Of a stretch of 49,644 bases of DNA, positions 26,514 to 33,466 are shown in pieces (position 1 is the first letter of the stretch; every line of letters begins with the position of its first letter). The notes below the pieces were generated by a model, which saw only the letters and a list, made by a program, of their open reading frames with translations, ran no database searches and was not told the DNA's origin. The position numbers and the translations under genes were made by a program. The stretch covers positions 1-49,644 of the forward strand of contig DSBM01000079.1 of the NCBI GenBank assembly GCA_011049425.1, written 5' to 3'. This stretch comes from Candidatus Aminicenantes bacterium (GTDB lineage Bacteria; Acidobacteriota; Aminicenantia; UBA2199).

Positions 26514-26519
26514 ATTATA
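26514..26519 (-). promoter_or_regulatory. TATAAT -10 element for the alpha-2-macroglobulin gene
   Basis: A perfect TATAAT is read on the minus strand, with only a weak -35 (TGCTTC at 17 bp). The leader of about 30 nt contains the GGAGGTGG ribosome site, so this gene is not leaderless. Confidence 0.5.
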
Positions 26520-26555
26520 CGGCAAAAATCAAACCGGAAGCAAAAAAAACAACAG

Positions 26556-27941
26556 TTAATTCAAAACCCGAAGCCGACGCCAGGCCACTGGTGACGCGGC
26601 CGAAGCAAACCAATCCACCCCTTCCAGAACCATATCAAAACGCAACCAGTAATGGCCCGGCTTTTCAATAGCGGGAAGGGTGATGGACAAAACGTCCTTT
26701 TCTTTGGCGGACAAGGATTTGCGTAGAAAGGCCCTGGCGTAATTCAATTCCAGCATGCCGCGATGATTGTCGTGAAGCTGGGCCCCCAAGCGAACCAGGC
26801 GCCGTCCGGAACGGGAATTGTGCCGCCACAGCGCCCCGCCAATGTTTTTCACCTGCACCGGGATTACGGTTTCCCTTTCGGAAGAGGCAAGGATGGTTTC
26901 GCGGGGAGGGCGGATTCGCGCCAAAAAACGCTTGCAGGGGATCGCGTTGCCGATCTGGCTGGAATCCCAGATTTCATGGCGAATGCGCCGCCAGGCCCTG
27001 CTTTTAAAGAGAAAACGCCGCGAATAGGCTTCCGGAGGATGGTCGGTGATCTCCCAGGTCAAGCGATCCACCCCGATTTCAGCGGCCATGCGCCGGGCTG
27101 CCTGCATTTGCGGTTTTTTATCGTTCCAGCGGAACAGGATGTAGCGCCAGTTGATAAACGGTACTTCGTGTGCGGCCTGATTGCGCAAGACCACAAATTG
27201 AGACATGATGCGCATCAGCTTCTCAAAATCCCCACCGCAACGATACTTAACGTACGTTTCCGGGTCTGCTCCGTCCACACTGAAGGTGATCTCATCCATT
27301 CCCGCGGCCACCAGGCGCTCAATTTTCTCCCAAGTCAACACCAAACCGTTGGTGCTGGAATAAACATAAATATGGGGATATCGGGCTTTCACGTATTCGA
27401 TCATATCAACGGCCCGGGGATGCATAAACGGATCACCGTAGTTAAAGAAGTCCAGCCGGATCAATTCGGGTCCGACTTCATCCATCAGGCGCTTGAACGC
27501 GTCCAGGGGAAAACGCGAACGCCGGCGGGTGCGGTGGATTCCAGATTCCCGGTTGCAAACGGCTCGAAAACAGGACAGGTTACACTGGATTGTGGGCTCA
27601 AAAAAAAGGCGCGGCAATCGTTCGAGCGTTTCCGGCCGCTGCGGAGGTGCCACACCCTCCGGCAGGCGTTGCTTCAGACCGCATTCATCACAGAAACAAC
27701 AATGGCCTTCATTGAGATCGTGACGAATCTGCCTCACCAAGGGAGAATTCCAGATCTCTTTTATCGATTGATGTTCCAGGTCGCCGACGGGACGGCGCCC
27801 GTAGGGATCGGCGCAGCCGCACACCACCTTGCCGTCACATAGCACCACCAACTGATTGAACACCCAGTCACAGGAAAAACGATAGTCACGGCTGCATTCG
27901 TGAAAATTCACTTTCTCGTCGCGTGAATCATGCTGGGGCAT
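26556..27941 (-). CDS. Radical SAM protein with N-terminal SPASM-like Cys region and C-terminal beta-sandwich
   Basis: 461 residues. The first 90 residues hold nine Cys (16, 24, 35, 41, 43, 81, 82, 84, 87) in a layout like a SPASM/Twitch auxiliary cluster domain (including DPYGRRPVGDL and SIKEIWNSPLVRQIR, typical SPASM text). The radical SAM core follows with EPTIQC120NLSC124, but the third Cys is at 129, giving C-x3-C-x4-C instead of C-x3-C-x2-C. The rest of the core (DFFNYGDPFMHP, STNGLVL, EITFSVDGAD) is normal. Residues 343-461 form a separate beta-rich domain (WRHNSRSGRRLVRLG to LEGVDWF). Having the SPASM-like domain before the core is the reverse of the usual order. Function unknown; a peptide or glycan modification is possible. 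Confidence 0.8.
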   Translation of the reverse strand: MPQHDSRDEKVNFHECSRDYRFSCDWVFNQLVVLCDGKVVCGCADPYGRRPVGDLEHQSIKEIWNSPLVRQIRHDLNEGHCCFCDECGLKQRLPEGVAPPQRPETLERLPRLFFEPTIQCNLSCFRAVCNRESGIHRTRRRSRFPLDAFKRLMDEVGPELIRLDFFNYGDPFMHPRAVDMIEYVKARYPHIYVYSSTNGLVLTWEKIERLVAAGMDEITFSVDGADPETYVKYRCGGDFEKLMRIMSQFVVLRNQAAHEVPFINWRYILFRWNDKKPQMQAARRMAAEIGVDRLTWEITDHPPEAYSRRFLFKSRAWRRIRHEIWDSSQIGNAIPCKRFLARIRPPRETILASSERETVIPVQVKNIGGALWRHNSRSGRRLVRLGAQLHDNHRGMLELNYARAFLRKSLSAKEKDVLSITLPAIEKPGHYWLRFDMVLEGVDWFASAASPVAWRRLRVLN

Positions 27942-27947
27942 GAAACA

Positions 27948-27976
27948 CTAATATCAGAAAGCCGGGTTAACGGCAA
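27948..27976 (-). promoter_or_regulatory. Promoter with leaderless geometry for the SPASM-like radical SAM gene
   Basis: The minus strand reads TTGCCG (27971-27976), 17 bp, TATTAG (27948-27953), then 6 nt to the ATG at 27941. No Shine-Dalgarno precedes the start. Confidence 0.5.
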
Positions 27977-28010
27977 GCTCACGGGGTTATTGCTTTTTGC
28001 GCGCGAATCA

Positions 28011-28016
28011 TATATT
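28011..28016 (+). promoter_or_regulatory. -10 element with leaderless geometry for pgsA
   Basis: TATATT (28011-28016) ends 8 nt before the pgsA ATG at 28025. The -35 region is poor (TATTGC at 17 bp). No ribosome site is visible. It faces the divergent promoter at 27948-27976 across an 83-bp spacer. Confidence 0.45.
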
Positions 28017-28024
28017 TTCTATGC

Positions 28025-28576
28025 ATGAAACGGGTCATGACGCTTCCGAACATCCTTAGTGGAATGCGCCTGCTCCTGATTCCGCTGGTGTTTTTCTGGA
28101 TTCTGAACTTCACGATCGGGCGCTATTTTTGGCTGCTTTTTGTGTACGCCTTTGCCTTGGGGCTCGATTTTTTGGACGGCTACTTCGCGCGAAAATTTTC
28201 CCTGGAATCGGAGTTGGGCAAAATACTGGATCCTCTGGCCGACAAATTGTTGACCTTGTTTTCGATTGTGGCCTTGAGTATCGTGGCGGATTTTCCGCTC
28301 TGGCTCACCATTCCAATCATAACGCGCGACACAGTAATACTGCTGGTATCATCGGTAATGTACAAGAAAAAGCATTTGATTAAAGGCTCGATCGCGCTTG
28401 GAAAAATCACCTTTTTTCTGGTCAGCCTGTTGATCTTTATTTATATTATTGATCTAAACCCGGCATTTGGTTTAACTGTTTTCAAGCAGTTTTTCGCCGT
28501 TACATCCGTGGCGTTTGTACTCTGGTCTTTTGACGAGTACTTTCTAGTATACCAAAGGGTAAAACAAAATGGCTAA
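28025..28576 (+). CDS. pgsA: CDP-diacylglycerol-glycerol-3-phosphate 3-phosphatidyltransferase
   Basis: 183 residues with four to six membrane segments. The CDP-alcohol phosphotransferase motif DG-x2-AR-x8-G-x3-D-x3-D is complete (from DGYFAR to DPLAD, about residues 46-70). The N-terminal LPNILSGMRLLLIPL is typical of PgsA, which makes phosphatidylglycerol phosphate, the first step to phosphatidylglycerol and cardiolipin. Another CDP-alcohol transferase is possible, but this N-terminus favours PgsA. It overlaps the receiver-domain gene by 8 bp. Confidence 0.88.
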   Translation: MKRVMTLPNILSGMRLLLIPLVFFWILNFTIGRYFWLLFVYAFALGLDFLDGYFARKFSLESELGKILDPLADKLLTLFSIVALSIVADFPLWLTIPIITRDTVILLVSSVMYKKKHLIKGSIALGKITFFLVSLLIFIYIIDLNPAFGLTVFKQFFAVTSVAFVLWSFDEYFLVYQRVKQNG

Positions 28577-28934
28577 ACATCACATATTGATTGTCGATGA
28601 TGATGTGGAAATCCGGGAAATGCTCGTACGTTGTCTTCAAGATAAAGGGTACCGGGTAACCGCCACCAAAAGCGGTTCCGAGGCGCTGGCCCGGTTGGAA
28701 TCGGAAGTGCCCCGCTTGGTGATTACCGATCTGCTTTTGCCCGGTGAGCACGGACTGGATCTGGTGCGAGCGATTAAAACAAAATGGTTTATCCCCACCA
28801 TTGTTTTGTCTGGGGTTTATGCCAAAAACCAAATTCAACAAGTGATGGCGGAAGAATCCGTGGACGCGTTTTTTGAAAAGCCCGTGGATTTAAATAAACT
28901 GCTGGAAAAAATCACTCAACTCCTGGATGAATGA
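28569..28934 (+). CDS. Stand-alone response-regulator receiver domain (CheY-like)
   Basis: 121 residues and only a receiver domain: acidic pocket IVDDD (8-12), phospho-acceptor Asp in LVITDLLLPGEHG, switch Ser in IVLSGV, and the conserved Lys in FFEKPVD. There is no DNA-binding or enzymatic output domain, so it works by protein contact or in a phosphorelay. It overlaps pgsA by 8 bp and the following radical SAM gene by 8 bp; tight coupling of all three suggests coordinated amounts, but no functional link is established. No histidine kinase is in the window. Confidence 0.92.
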   Translation: MAKHHILIVDDDVEIREMLVRCLQDKGYRVTATKSGSEALARLESEVPRLVITDLLLPGEHGLDLVRAIKTKWFIPTIVLSGVYAKNQIQQVMAEESVDAFFEKPVDLNKLLEKITQLLDE

Positions 28935-29856
28935 ACGCTATTTTACAGCCAATCGCTTTTTCCGGCAAAAATTTGGTCACAAGACACGAAAAATTCCCCT
29001 GAATGCCGGTTTTTCCTGCCCCAATCGCGACGGAACGCTGGACACGCTGGGCTGCATTTACTGCGATCAATTCGGGTCCGGCCCGTTGTTAAAGACCCCG
29101 CTGCCGATTGACGTTCAGATCGAATCTCATATCAAAAACCAACCCGACGCTCATTATATCGCCTACTTTCAAGCATTTTCAAACACATACGCGCCCGCGG
29201 ACACATTGCGCGCACTCTATGCCCCGGCGTTGCGTTTTCCCCAGGTAAAAGGGGTGTTTATCGGCACCCGCCCGGATTGCCTCCACACGGATGTCTTTCA
29301 AGTTCTGATAGACCTGTCCAAGCAGAGATACGTATGTGTGGAGTTGGGATTGCAATCCATCCATGAAACCAGCCTGAAATTCCTGAATCGTCACCATGAC
29401 TTTGAAACATTCCGCTCGGCTTTTCGGGCTTTAAAAGATTGTGGACTGGATGTCCTTGTGCACCTGATCCTGGGCATACCCGGGGAATCAACGGACATGA
29501 TGCGGTCCACGATTCTGGAGATGAACCGCATAAAACCGCGCGGCATCAAACTCCACATGCTGCATGTTCTCAGGCGGACGCAATTGGAAGCCTTGTATCA
29601 GCAGGGAAACATTCCCCTGTTCAATCAGGAGCAATACGTCACACTGGTGGCGGACCTGCTGGAATCCCTGGACCCGGACATCGTGGTTCACCGTTTAACC
29701 GGTGAACGGAACCGGGAACTCTTCGTGGCCCCCGTCTGGGCCCTGGACAAAGTCGATACGTTGAACCGTATCCACCAGGAGATGCGCAAACGGGACACCT
29801 GGCAGGGCAAAAAGCTGGGCGCCCGCGGTCCGATGCAGCCTGAACAGCGGAACTGA
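28927..29856 (+). CDS. TIGR01212-type radical SAM protein (YhcC/YtqA family)
   Basis: 309 residues. The family's unusual cluster motif is at NAGFSCPNRDGTLDTLGCIYC, where the spacing between the first Cys and the last pair is long, as expected for this family. Other typical text: YFQAFSNTYAP, GTRPDCL, CVELGLQS, HLILGIPGES and KLHMLHVLR. The family is widespread and its activity is not settled, with links to tRNA or other small-molecule modification suggested. It ends 2 bp from the convergent C69 dipeptidase. Confidence 0.9.
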   Translation: MNERYFTANRFFRQKFGHKTRKIPLNAGFSCPNRDGTLDTLGCIYCDQFGSGPLLKTPLPIDVQIESHIKNQPDAHYIAYFQAFSNTYAPADTLRALYAPALRFPQVKGVFIGTRPDCLHTDVFQVLIDLSKQRYVCVELGLQSIHETSLKFLNRHHDFETFRSAFRALKDCGLDVLVHLILGIPGESTDMMRSTILEMNRIKPRGIKLHMLHVLRRTQLEALYQQGNIPLFNQEQYVTLVADLLESLDPDIVVHRLTGERNRELFVAPVWALDKVDTLNRIHQEMRKRDTWQGKKLGARGPMQPEQRN

Positions 29857-29858
29857 AA

Positions 29859-31484
29859 TTACTCTTTATCGGCTTCCGGAACCGCCAGAGAATCTTTGCT
29901 TTCTTCAGCAATCCGCCGGTACCAGCTTTGCTGATAACCCGGGTGGGTTACCTTGCCCTGGGAATCCCTGACATTGCCGTCCAGGTATTTCACCAATAGA
30001 TGTTCGCCCAGTTTGCGCCAGGTTGAAACCGTTTTTTGTCCCGCTTCCAAACTGAAACGCGTCAGGTATTCCCGCGCACGGCGAGGCGACTCTTTGTAAA
30101 GACTTGCGGCCGCCCGATCAATTCCAGGTACTTCAGAGAGGAAGTTCCCTTCAAGGCGCTGCTGTTCCACTTTTACATCCCGGATCATATCGGAATAGCG
30201 CAGATAACAGTAATTGGAAACGAAATTAAACACCCAGAAAGCCGAATCCCAGGTAAATGTGTTGAAATCTCCGGTCCCGACCGCATAGGCGTGGGGAACA
30301 GCCAAAATTCCGCAGTACATGGGCACGTACACGCAACTGTTGGTGTCATCAACCGCGAACCAGAGGATGCCGCCGATGGGGTCCGGCAGGTCGGCGCGGG
30401 CTTGCGAAACAAATGAGAATCCGGTCTGCTGGGTGGCGGTGGACCGTTCGTTGAAATAGGTTTTTTCATCCACTTTCCAGGTTAATGGCCGCCAGCGATA
30501 CGGGCATGCATACGGACCGGCTCCCACACCCTTGCTGAGGTCCATGGGGGAGTCTTCAAAATGATCCCGCATCAGCTCCATTAAGTCCCGTACGGACACT
30601 TTGCGGTCCGGGCGGATCCACAACGGTAGCGGCTCGGCGTCCGCGGTTTTGCCCATTACGTAATCCAGGGAAAAGTCACTGGAGGGGGCCACACGCCGGA
30701 ACATGCTCCAGACCCGGGCTTCACAAAACCGCAATGCGCCGAAGTCCGCGGGAGCGTACGCATCGGCAAAACTGAAATCCGCGTCCGCACCGGAAAAATA
30801 CTTCATCTCGCGGGCAAACTCAATCACATCCGGTGCGTAAAGGCAATTTTTGGGATCGTTCAACGGGAAGCGACGGATGCGGGCCTGATTGGCATGCGCG
30901 GAAACAAACCCATCCGGAATGCGTCGAGCCACCCATACGGCTCCCTTGCGGCCGGGTCCCTTGCCGATCATCTCAAGGATCCAGGCCTCCCGGGCATCGG
31001 CCACGGAAAAGGACTCGCCCGAGCTGTAGTAGCCATGTTCCGCCACCAGGCCGGTCATCACCTGAATGGCCTCCCGGGCGGTGCGGGCGCGTTGCAGGGC
31101 AATGTACATCAGGCTGCCGTAATCCATGATGCCTTCGGGATTGCGCAACTCTTTGCGCCCGCCGTACGTGGTTTCTCCAATCACCACCTGGTGCTCATTC
31201 ATGTTTCCCACTACGGAAAAGGTGCGTTCAGCCTGGGGAATGCGACCCAGGAATTTGCCCGTATCCCATTCTACGATGTCCATCATGGTGTCCGGCGCAT
31301 AAACCGCGGCCGGACGGTAATAGAGTTCGCCGTACAGCACATGAGAATCCGCCGCATAGGTCACGATCACCGACGCGTCCACGGATGCTCCACGCGTGAT
31401 GATAAAGTTGGTACAACCGGGTAATCCGCTTGACGATATAACTATCCCCAACATGACTGTGATAAAAACCAATTTGGTTCGCAT
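29859..31484 (-). CDS. Secreted C69 family dipeptidase
   Basis: 541 residues. A Sec signal peptide (1-20) is followed by LPGC, after which C24TNFIITRGASVDAS matches the N-terminal nucleophile segment of the C69 (PepD) Ntn-hydrolases. Further family text is GNMNEHQVVIGETTYGG, AREAWILEMIGKGPG and VWVARRIPDGFVSAHANQARI. The enzyme would cleave dipeptides outside the cytoplasm. LPGC also looks like a lipobox; if Cys24 were lipidated it could not act as nucleophile, so processing to free Cys24 is the likelier fate. AGGAGGC precedes the ATG. A promoter (31535-31563) and a 17-bp palindrome lie upstream. Confidence 0.9.
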   Translation of the reverse strand: MRTKLVFITVMLGIVISSSGLPGCTNFIITRGASVDASVIVTYAADSHVLYGELYYRPAAVYAPDTMMDIVEWDTGKFLGRIPQAERTFSVVGNMNEHQVVIGETTYGGRKELRNPEGIMDYGSLMYIALQRARTAREAIQVMTGLVAEHGYYSSGESFSVADAREAWILEMIGKGPGRKGAVWVARRIPDGFVSAHANQARIRRFPLNDPKNCLYAPDVIEFAREMKYFSGADADFSFADAYAPADFGALRFCEARVWSMFRRVAPSSDFSLDYVMGKTADAEPLPLWIRPDRKVSVRDLMELMRDHFEDSPMDLSKGVGAGPYACPYRWRPLTWKVDEKTYFNERSTATQQTGFSFVSQARADLPDPIGGILWFAVDDTNSCVYVPMYCGILAVPHAYAVGTGDFNTFTWDSAFWVFNFVSNYCYLRYSDMIRDVKVEQQRLEGNFLSEVPGIDRAAASLYKESPRRAREYLTRFSLEAGQKTVSTWRKLGEHLLVKYLDGNVRDSQGKVTHPGYQQSWYRRIAEESKDSLAVPEADKE

Positions 31485-31505
31485 GATTTTTTGCCTCCTG
31501 GTGGT

Positions 31506-31522
31506 ATCGGGTCAAACCCGAT
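31506..31522. promoter_or_regulatory. 17-bp palindrome, probable operator or leader hairpin of the C69 dipeptidase
   Basis: ATCGGGT, a 3-bp centre, ACCCGAT: perfect 7-bp arms. It lies downstream of the predicted transcription start, between the promoter and the ribosome site, so it could be bound by a repressor or fold in the mRNA close to the AGGAGGC site. Confidence 0.5.
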
Positions 31523-31534
31523 ATTTCTCAACCA

Positions 31535-31563
31535 ATTGTAGCCAAAGTGGAGGGGATAGTAAA
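31535..31563 (-). promoter_or_regulatory. Promoter of the C69 dipeptidase gene
   Basis: The minus strand reads TTTACT (31558-31563), 17 bp, TACAAT (31535-31540), matching 4 of 6 and 5 of 6 consensus bases. The leader is about 45 nt. Confidence 0.55.
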
Positions 31564-31585
31564 CCCTTTTTCCTTTCCCAGTGAA

Positions 31586-31716
31586 AAGAGAAAAGTTGAA
31601 AGTCTAAAGTCGAAAGCAAAAGCAAACCAGAAAAACCATTTCACCTGGCGAGCACTTCTTTTCCTCTATCAACTTCCTCAACTCTCTTAACTTGTTTTTT
31701 CTTTCCAACTCTCCTT
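31586..31716. repeat. Purine/pyrimidine-biased intergenic tract with CTTT heptads
   Basis: From 31586 the plus strand is purine-rich; read on the minus strand it is a run of degenerate 7-bp units (CTTTCGA, CTTTAGA, CTTTCAA). From about 31660 the plus strand turns pyrimidine-rich (CTTCCTCAACTCT...), so the two halves could partly pair. The spacer 31485-31716 otherwise holds only the dipeptidase promoter and palindrome. No gene is seen in it. Confidence 0.5.
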
Positions 31717-32196
31717 CTATATCCACCGTGCCAGATTGATAAAGGTTTTCAACTTCAGGTCGGTTTCCCGGAGACGAGCGGACAGGATACGCGCCAGTTG
31801 CAACAGGATTCGGACCCCGCAAAGTGGATGTTCCGCAATCTCGCGCATAAATTCCTCTCGGGAGATTTCAAAAAGCATCACCGGCGTGTGCGCAATGGCC
31901 GTGGCGCTGCGGGGAAGTTCTTCCAACAGCGCCATCTCGCCAAAGACCATTCCAGCCTTGAGCAGAATCAGGGCTTCCTCGGAGTCGGCATCCGGTTTCT
32001 GAGAAATCCGAACCGTACCGGAGGCCACCACCATCATGGACGTGCCGGCGTCTCCTTCCGCGAAAATCTCTTCGTCCGCATCAAACACTTTTTCTTTAAA
32101 CAAATTACCCAAACGGGAAATGTCCGATGCATCCAGATCGGCGAAAATCTCTAGTTGCCGCAGCAACTGAATGCGGGTGGAATCGTTGACGGCCAT
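31717..32196 (-). CDS. Cyclic-nucleotide-binding domain protein
   Basis: 159 residues, essentially one CAP/CNB domain: LEIFADLDASDISRL, the GDAGTSMMVVASGTVRI hairpin, and the phosphate-binding cassette GEMALLEELPRSATAIA (about 91-107), which contains the Arg that contacts the cyclic phosphate. No helix-turn-helix or other output domain follows, unlike Crp. It may bind cAMP or c-di-GMP and act through protein contacts. Expression appears to start from an extended -10 only 7 nt before the ATG. It is divergent from the antiporter operon, which makes it a possible partner, but only by position. Confidence 0.9.
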   Translation of the reverse strand: MAVNDSTRIQLLRQLEIFADLDASDISRLGNLFKEKVFDADEEIFAEGDAGTSMMVVASGTVRISQKPDADSEEALILLKAGMVFGEMALLEELPRSATAIAHTPVMLFEISREEFMREIAEHPLCGVRILLQLARILSARLRETDLKLKTFINLARWI

Positions 32197-32203
32197 AATC
32201 GAT

Positions 32204-32212
32204 ATTATAGCA
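32204..32212 (-). promoter_or_regulatory. Extended -10 promoter with leaderless geometry for the CNB protein
   Basis: The minus strand reads TGC-TATAAT, a perfect extended -10, ending 7 nt before the ATG at 32196. No -35 match at 17 bp and no Shine-Dalgarno. Confidence 0.65.
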
Positions 32213-32254
32213 CGGTTCCAACTGCTGTACGGAAAAAGGCTCCGCTATGGTGAA

Positions 32255-32283
32255 TTGGCTTTTTTTTTGCTCTGGGCTAGAAT
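32255..32283 (+). promoter_or_regulatory. Promoter with leaderless geometry for the EIIA/PII/antiporter operon
   Basis: TTGGCT (32255-32260), 17 bp that include a T-tract, TAGAAT (32278-32283), then 6 nt to the ATG at 32290. It is divergent from the CNB promoter in the same 93-bp spacer. Confidence 0.6.
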
Positions 32284-32289
32284 AGGCGC

Positions 32290-32664
32290 ATGAGAGGATT
32301 GGTGATTGGACTACTGGTTGTGGTTGTGGTTGTCGGAGTGATCTACACGCTGCGCAACAACGATGGAGAAAGCGTGGTGGAGCAAAAGCGCAATTTGACC
32401 AACGAGGCAAAGCTCGTGCTGTTGCAAACCCGGTTGGTGCGCATTCGTGAAGCCTTGAACGCCTACTTCATTGATCACGGAGAGTATCCCGAATTGCTTG
32501 ACCTGCTGATTCCGGATTATATCCGCCATCGACAAGAGATCATGGATCCTTGGAACATGCCGTTCCGACTGGATCGCGATGACACGTTGACAATGGTACT
32601 CCACTCCGCTGGACGGGACAGCCAGTGGGAAACCAAAGACGATATCTGGAGGAAAATAGAATGA
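32290..32664 (+). CDS. Pseudopilin-like (GspG C-terminal-like) membrane-anchored protein
   Basis: 124 residues. One N-terminal membrane segment (about 4-20), a helix that continues to about residue 60, and a C-terminal part with MDPWNMPFRL...HSAGRDSQWETKDDIW, which matches the calcium-binding end of type II secretion major pseudopilins (GspG). However, it lacks the prepilin-peptidase site (G-F-x-L-x-E): the Met is followed directly by a hydrophobic run. It is therefore not processed like a normal pseudopilin. It overlaps the EIIA-like gene by ATGA and no other gsp gene is in the window, so its role with the transport genes is open. Confidence 0.72.
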   Translation: MRGLVIGLLVVVVVVGVIYTLRNNDGESVVEQKRNLTNEAKLVLLQTRLVRIREALNAYFIDHGEYPELLDLLIPDYIRHRQEIMDPWNMPFRLDRDDTLTMVLHSAGRDSQWETKDDIWRKIE

Positions 32665-33128
32665 ACCTCAATGATTATTTGGATGCCATGGATGTATTCG
32701 ATTGCGAGGAATATGCGAATACAGATCAGTTTTACGCGGCATTTGCTAGATTTTTAAAGGAAAGGAATCACATCTCGCAACCGGAAAAAATTAAAAGACT
32801 TTTCATCCGCCGTGAAAAGGTACAATCCACCGCCATCGGAAAGGGTGCGGCTGCGCCTCACATCTTTTCAGATGAATTTTCCCGCTTTTTTATATGTGTC
32901 GCCCGCATCCGCAAAGGCATGGATTTCCAGGCCCCGGATGGAAAGCCGGTTTTTTTGGTTTTTTTAATTATGAGCGACGATCGTGATGTGGGGCTGCACT
33001 TGAAATCACTGGCACATATTGCCCGCATGGTCGACAACACCGACATCGTGGAGGCAACCCGCACGGTTGCGAACGCAAAAGAGATATACCGGGTTCTGAT
33101 TCAAAAAGACGAGTTGATTCGCCCATGA
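32661..33128 (+). CDS. PTS EIIA-like (PtsN/fructose-type) domain protein
   Basis: 155 residues from the ATG at 32661 (GGAGG upstream), overlapping the previous stop. The single EIIA domain has IRREKVQSTAIGKGAAAPH with the phospho-acceptor-type His67, then the strand pair of FRAP-like text (RIRKGMDFQAPDGKPVFLVFLIMS) and the second His in HLKSLAHIARMV. All parts of an active EIIA are present. EIIA(Ntr) proteins regulate potassium transporters and kinases in other bacteria, which fits its place before two cation-antiporter-like genes. No EIIB, EIIC, HPr or EI gene is nearby, so it is likely regulatory. Confidence 0.86.
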   Translation: MNLNDYLDAMDVFDCEEYANTDQFYAAFARFLKERNHISQPEKIKRLFIRREKVQSTAIGKGAAAPHIFSDEFSRFFICVARIRKGMDFQAPDGKPVFLVFLIMSDDRDVGLHLKSLAHIARMVDNTDIVEATRTVANAKEIYRVLIQKDELIRP

Positions 33129-33466
33129 TGTTGGCGGTTTTGATTCTAAACCGCGAAGAATTGCTGGAATCGGTGTTGGAAGGATATCTGGAAATCGGCA
33201 TCACCGGTGCGACCATCGTGGATTCAGTCGGAATGGGCCACATTCTGGCTGAAGATGTGCCGGTTTTTGCCGGATTGCGCTTCATGTTCTCCGGGAACCG
33301 GCCCTACAATAAAACCGTTCTTTCCGTCATTCAGGACGAAAAGGGCCCTGCCGTAAAAAACGTACTGAAAAAAATTCTGGGTCCACTTGAGGACAACGGC
33401 AACGGTATCCTCTTTTTTATACCGGTCATTGATGCCTGGGGGCTGAAACCGGAACCTGGATCGTGA
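33125..33466 (+). CDS. PII-like signalling protein
   Basis: 113 residues with a PII ferredoxin-like pattern: strand MLAVLILN, helix REELLESVLEGYLEIGITGATIVDSVGMGHIL, a short T-loop region (AEDVPVFAGLRF), a second strand-helix unit (NKTVLSVIQDEKGPAVKNVLKKIL) and a closing ILFFIPVIDAWGL. The T-loop is much shorter than in GlnB/GlnK and lacks the uridylylated Tyr, so this is a PII-like protein (as SbtB or CutA are) rather than a nitrogen regulator. PII-like proteins often bind and gate a membrane transporter encoded beside them. It is coupled to both neighbours by 4-bp overlaps. Confidence 0.75.
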   Translation: MMLAVLILNREELLESVLEGYLEIGITGATIVDSVGMGHILAEDVPVFAGLRFMFSGNRPYNKTVLSVIQDEKGPAVKNVLKKILGPLEDNGNGILFFIPVIDAWGLKPEPGS

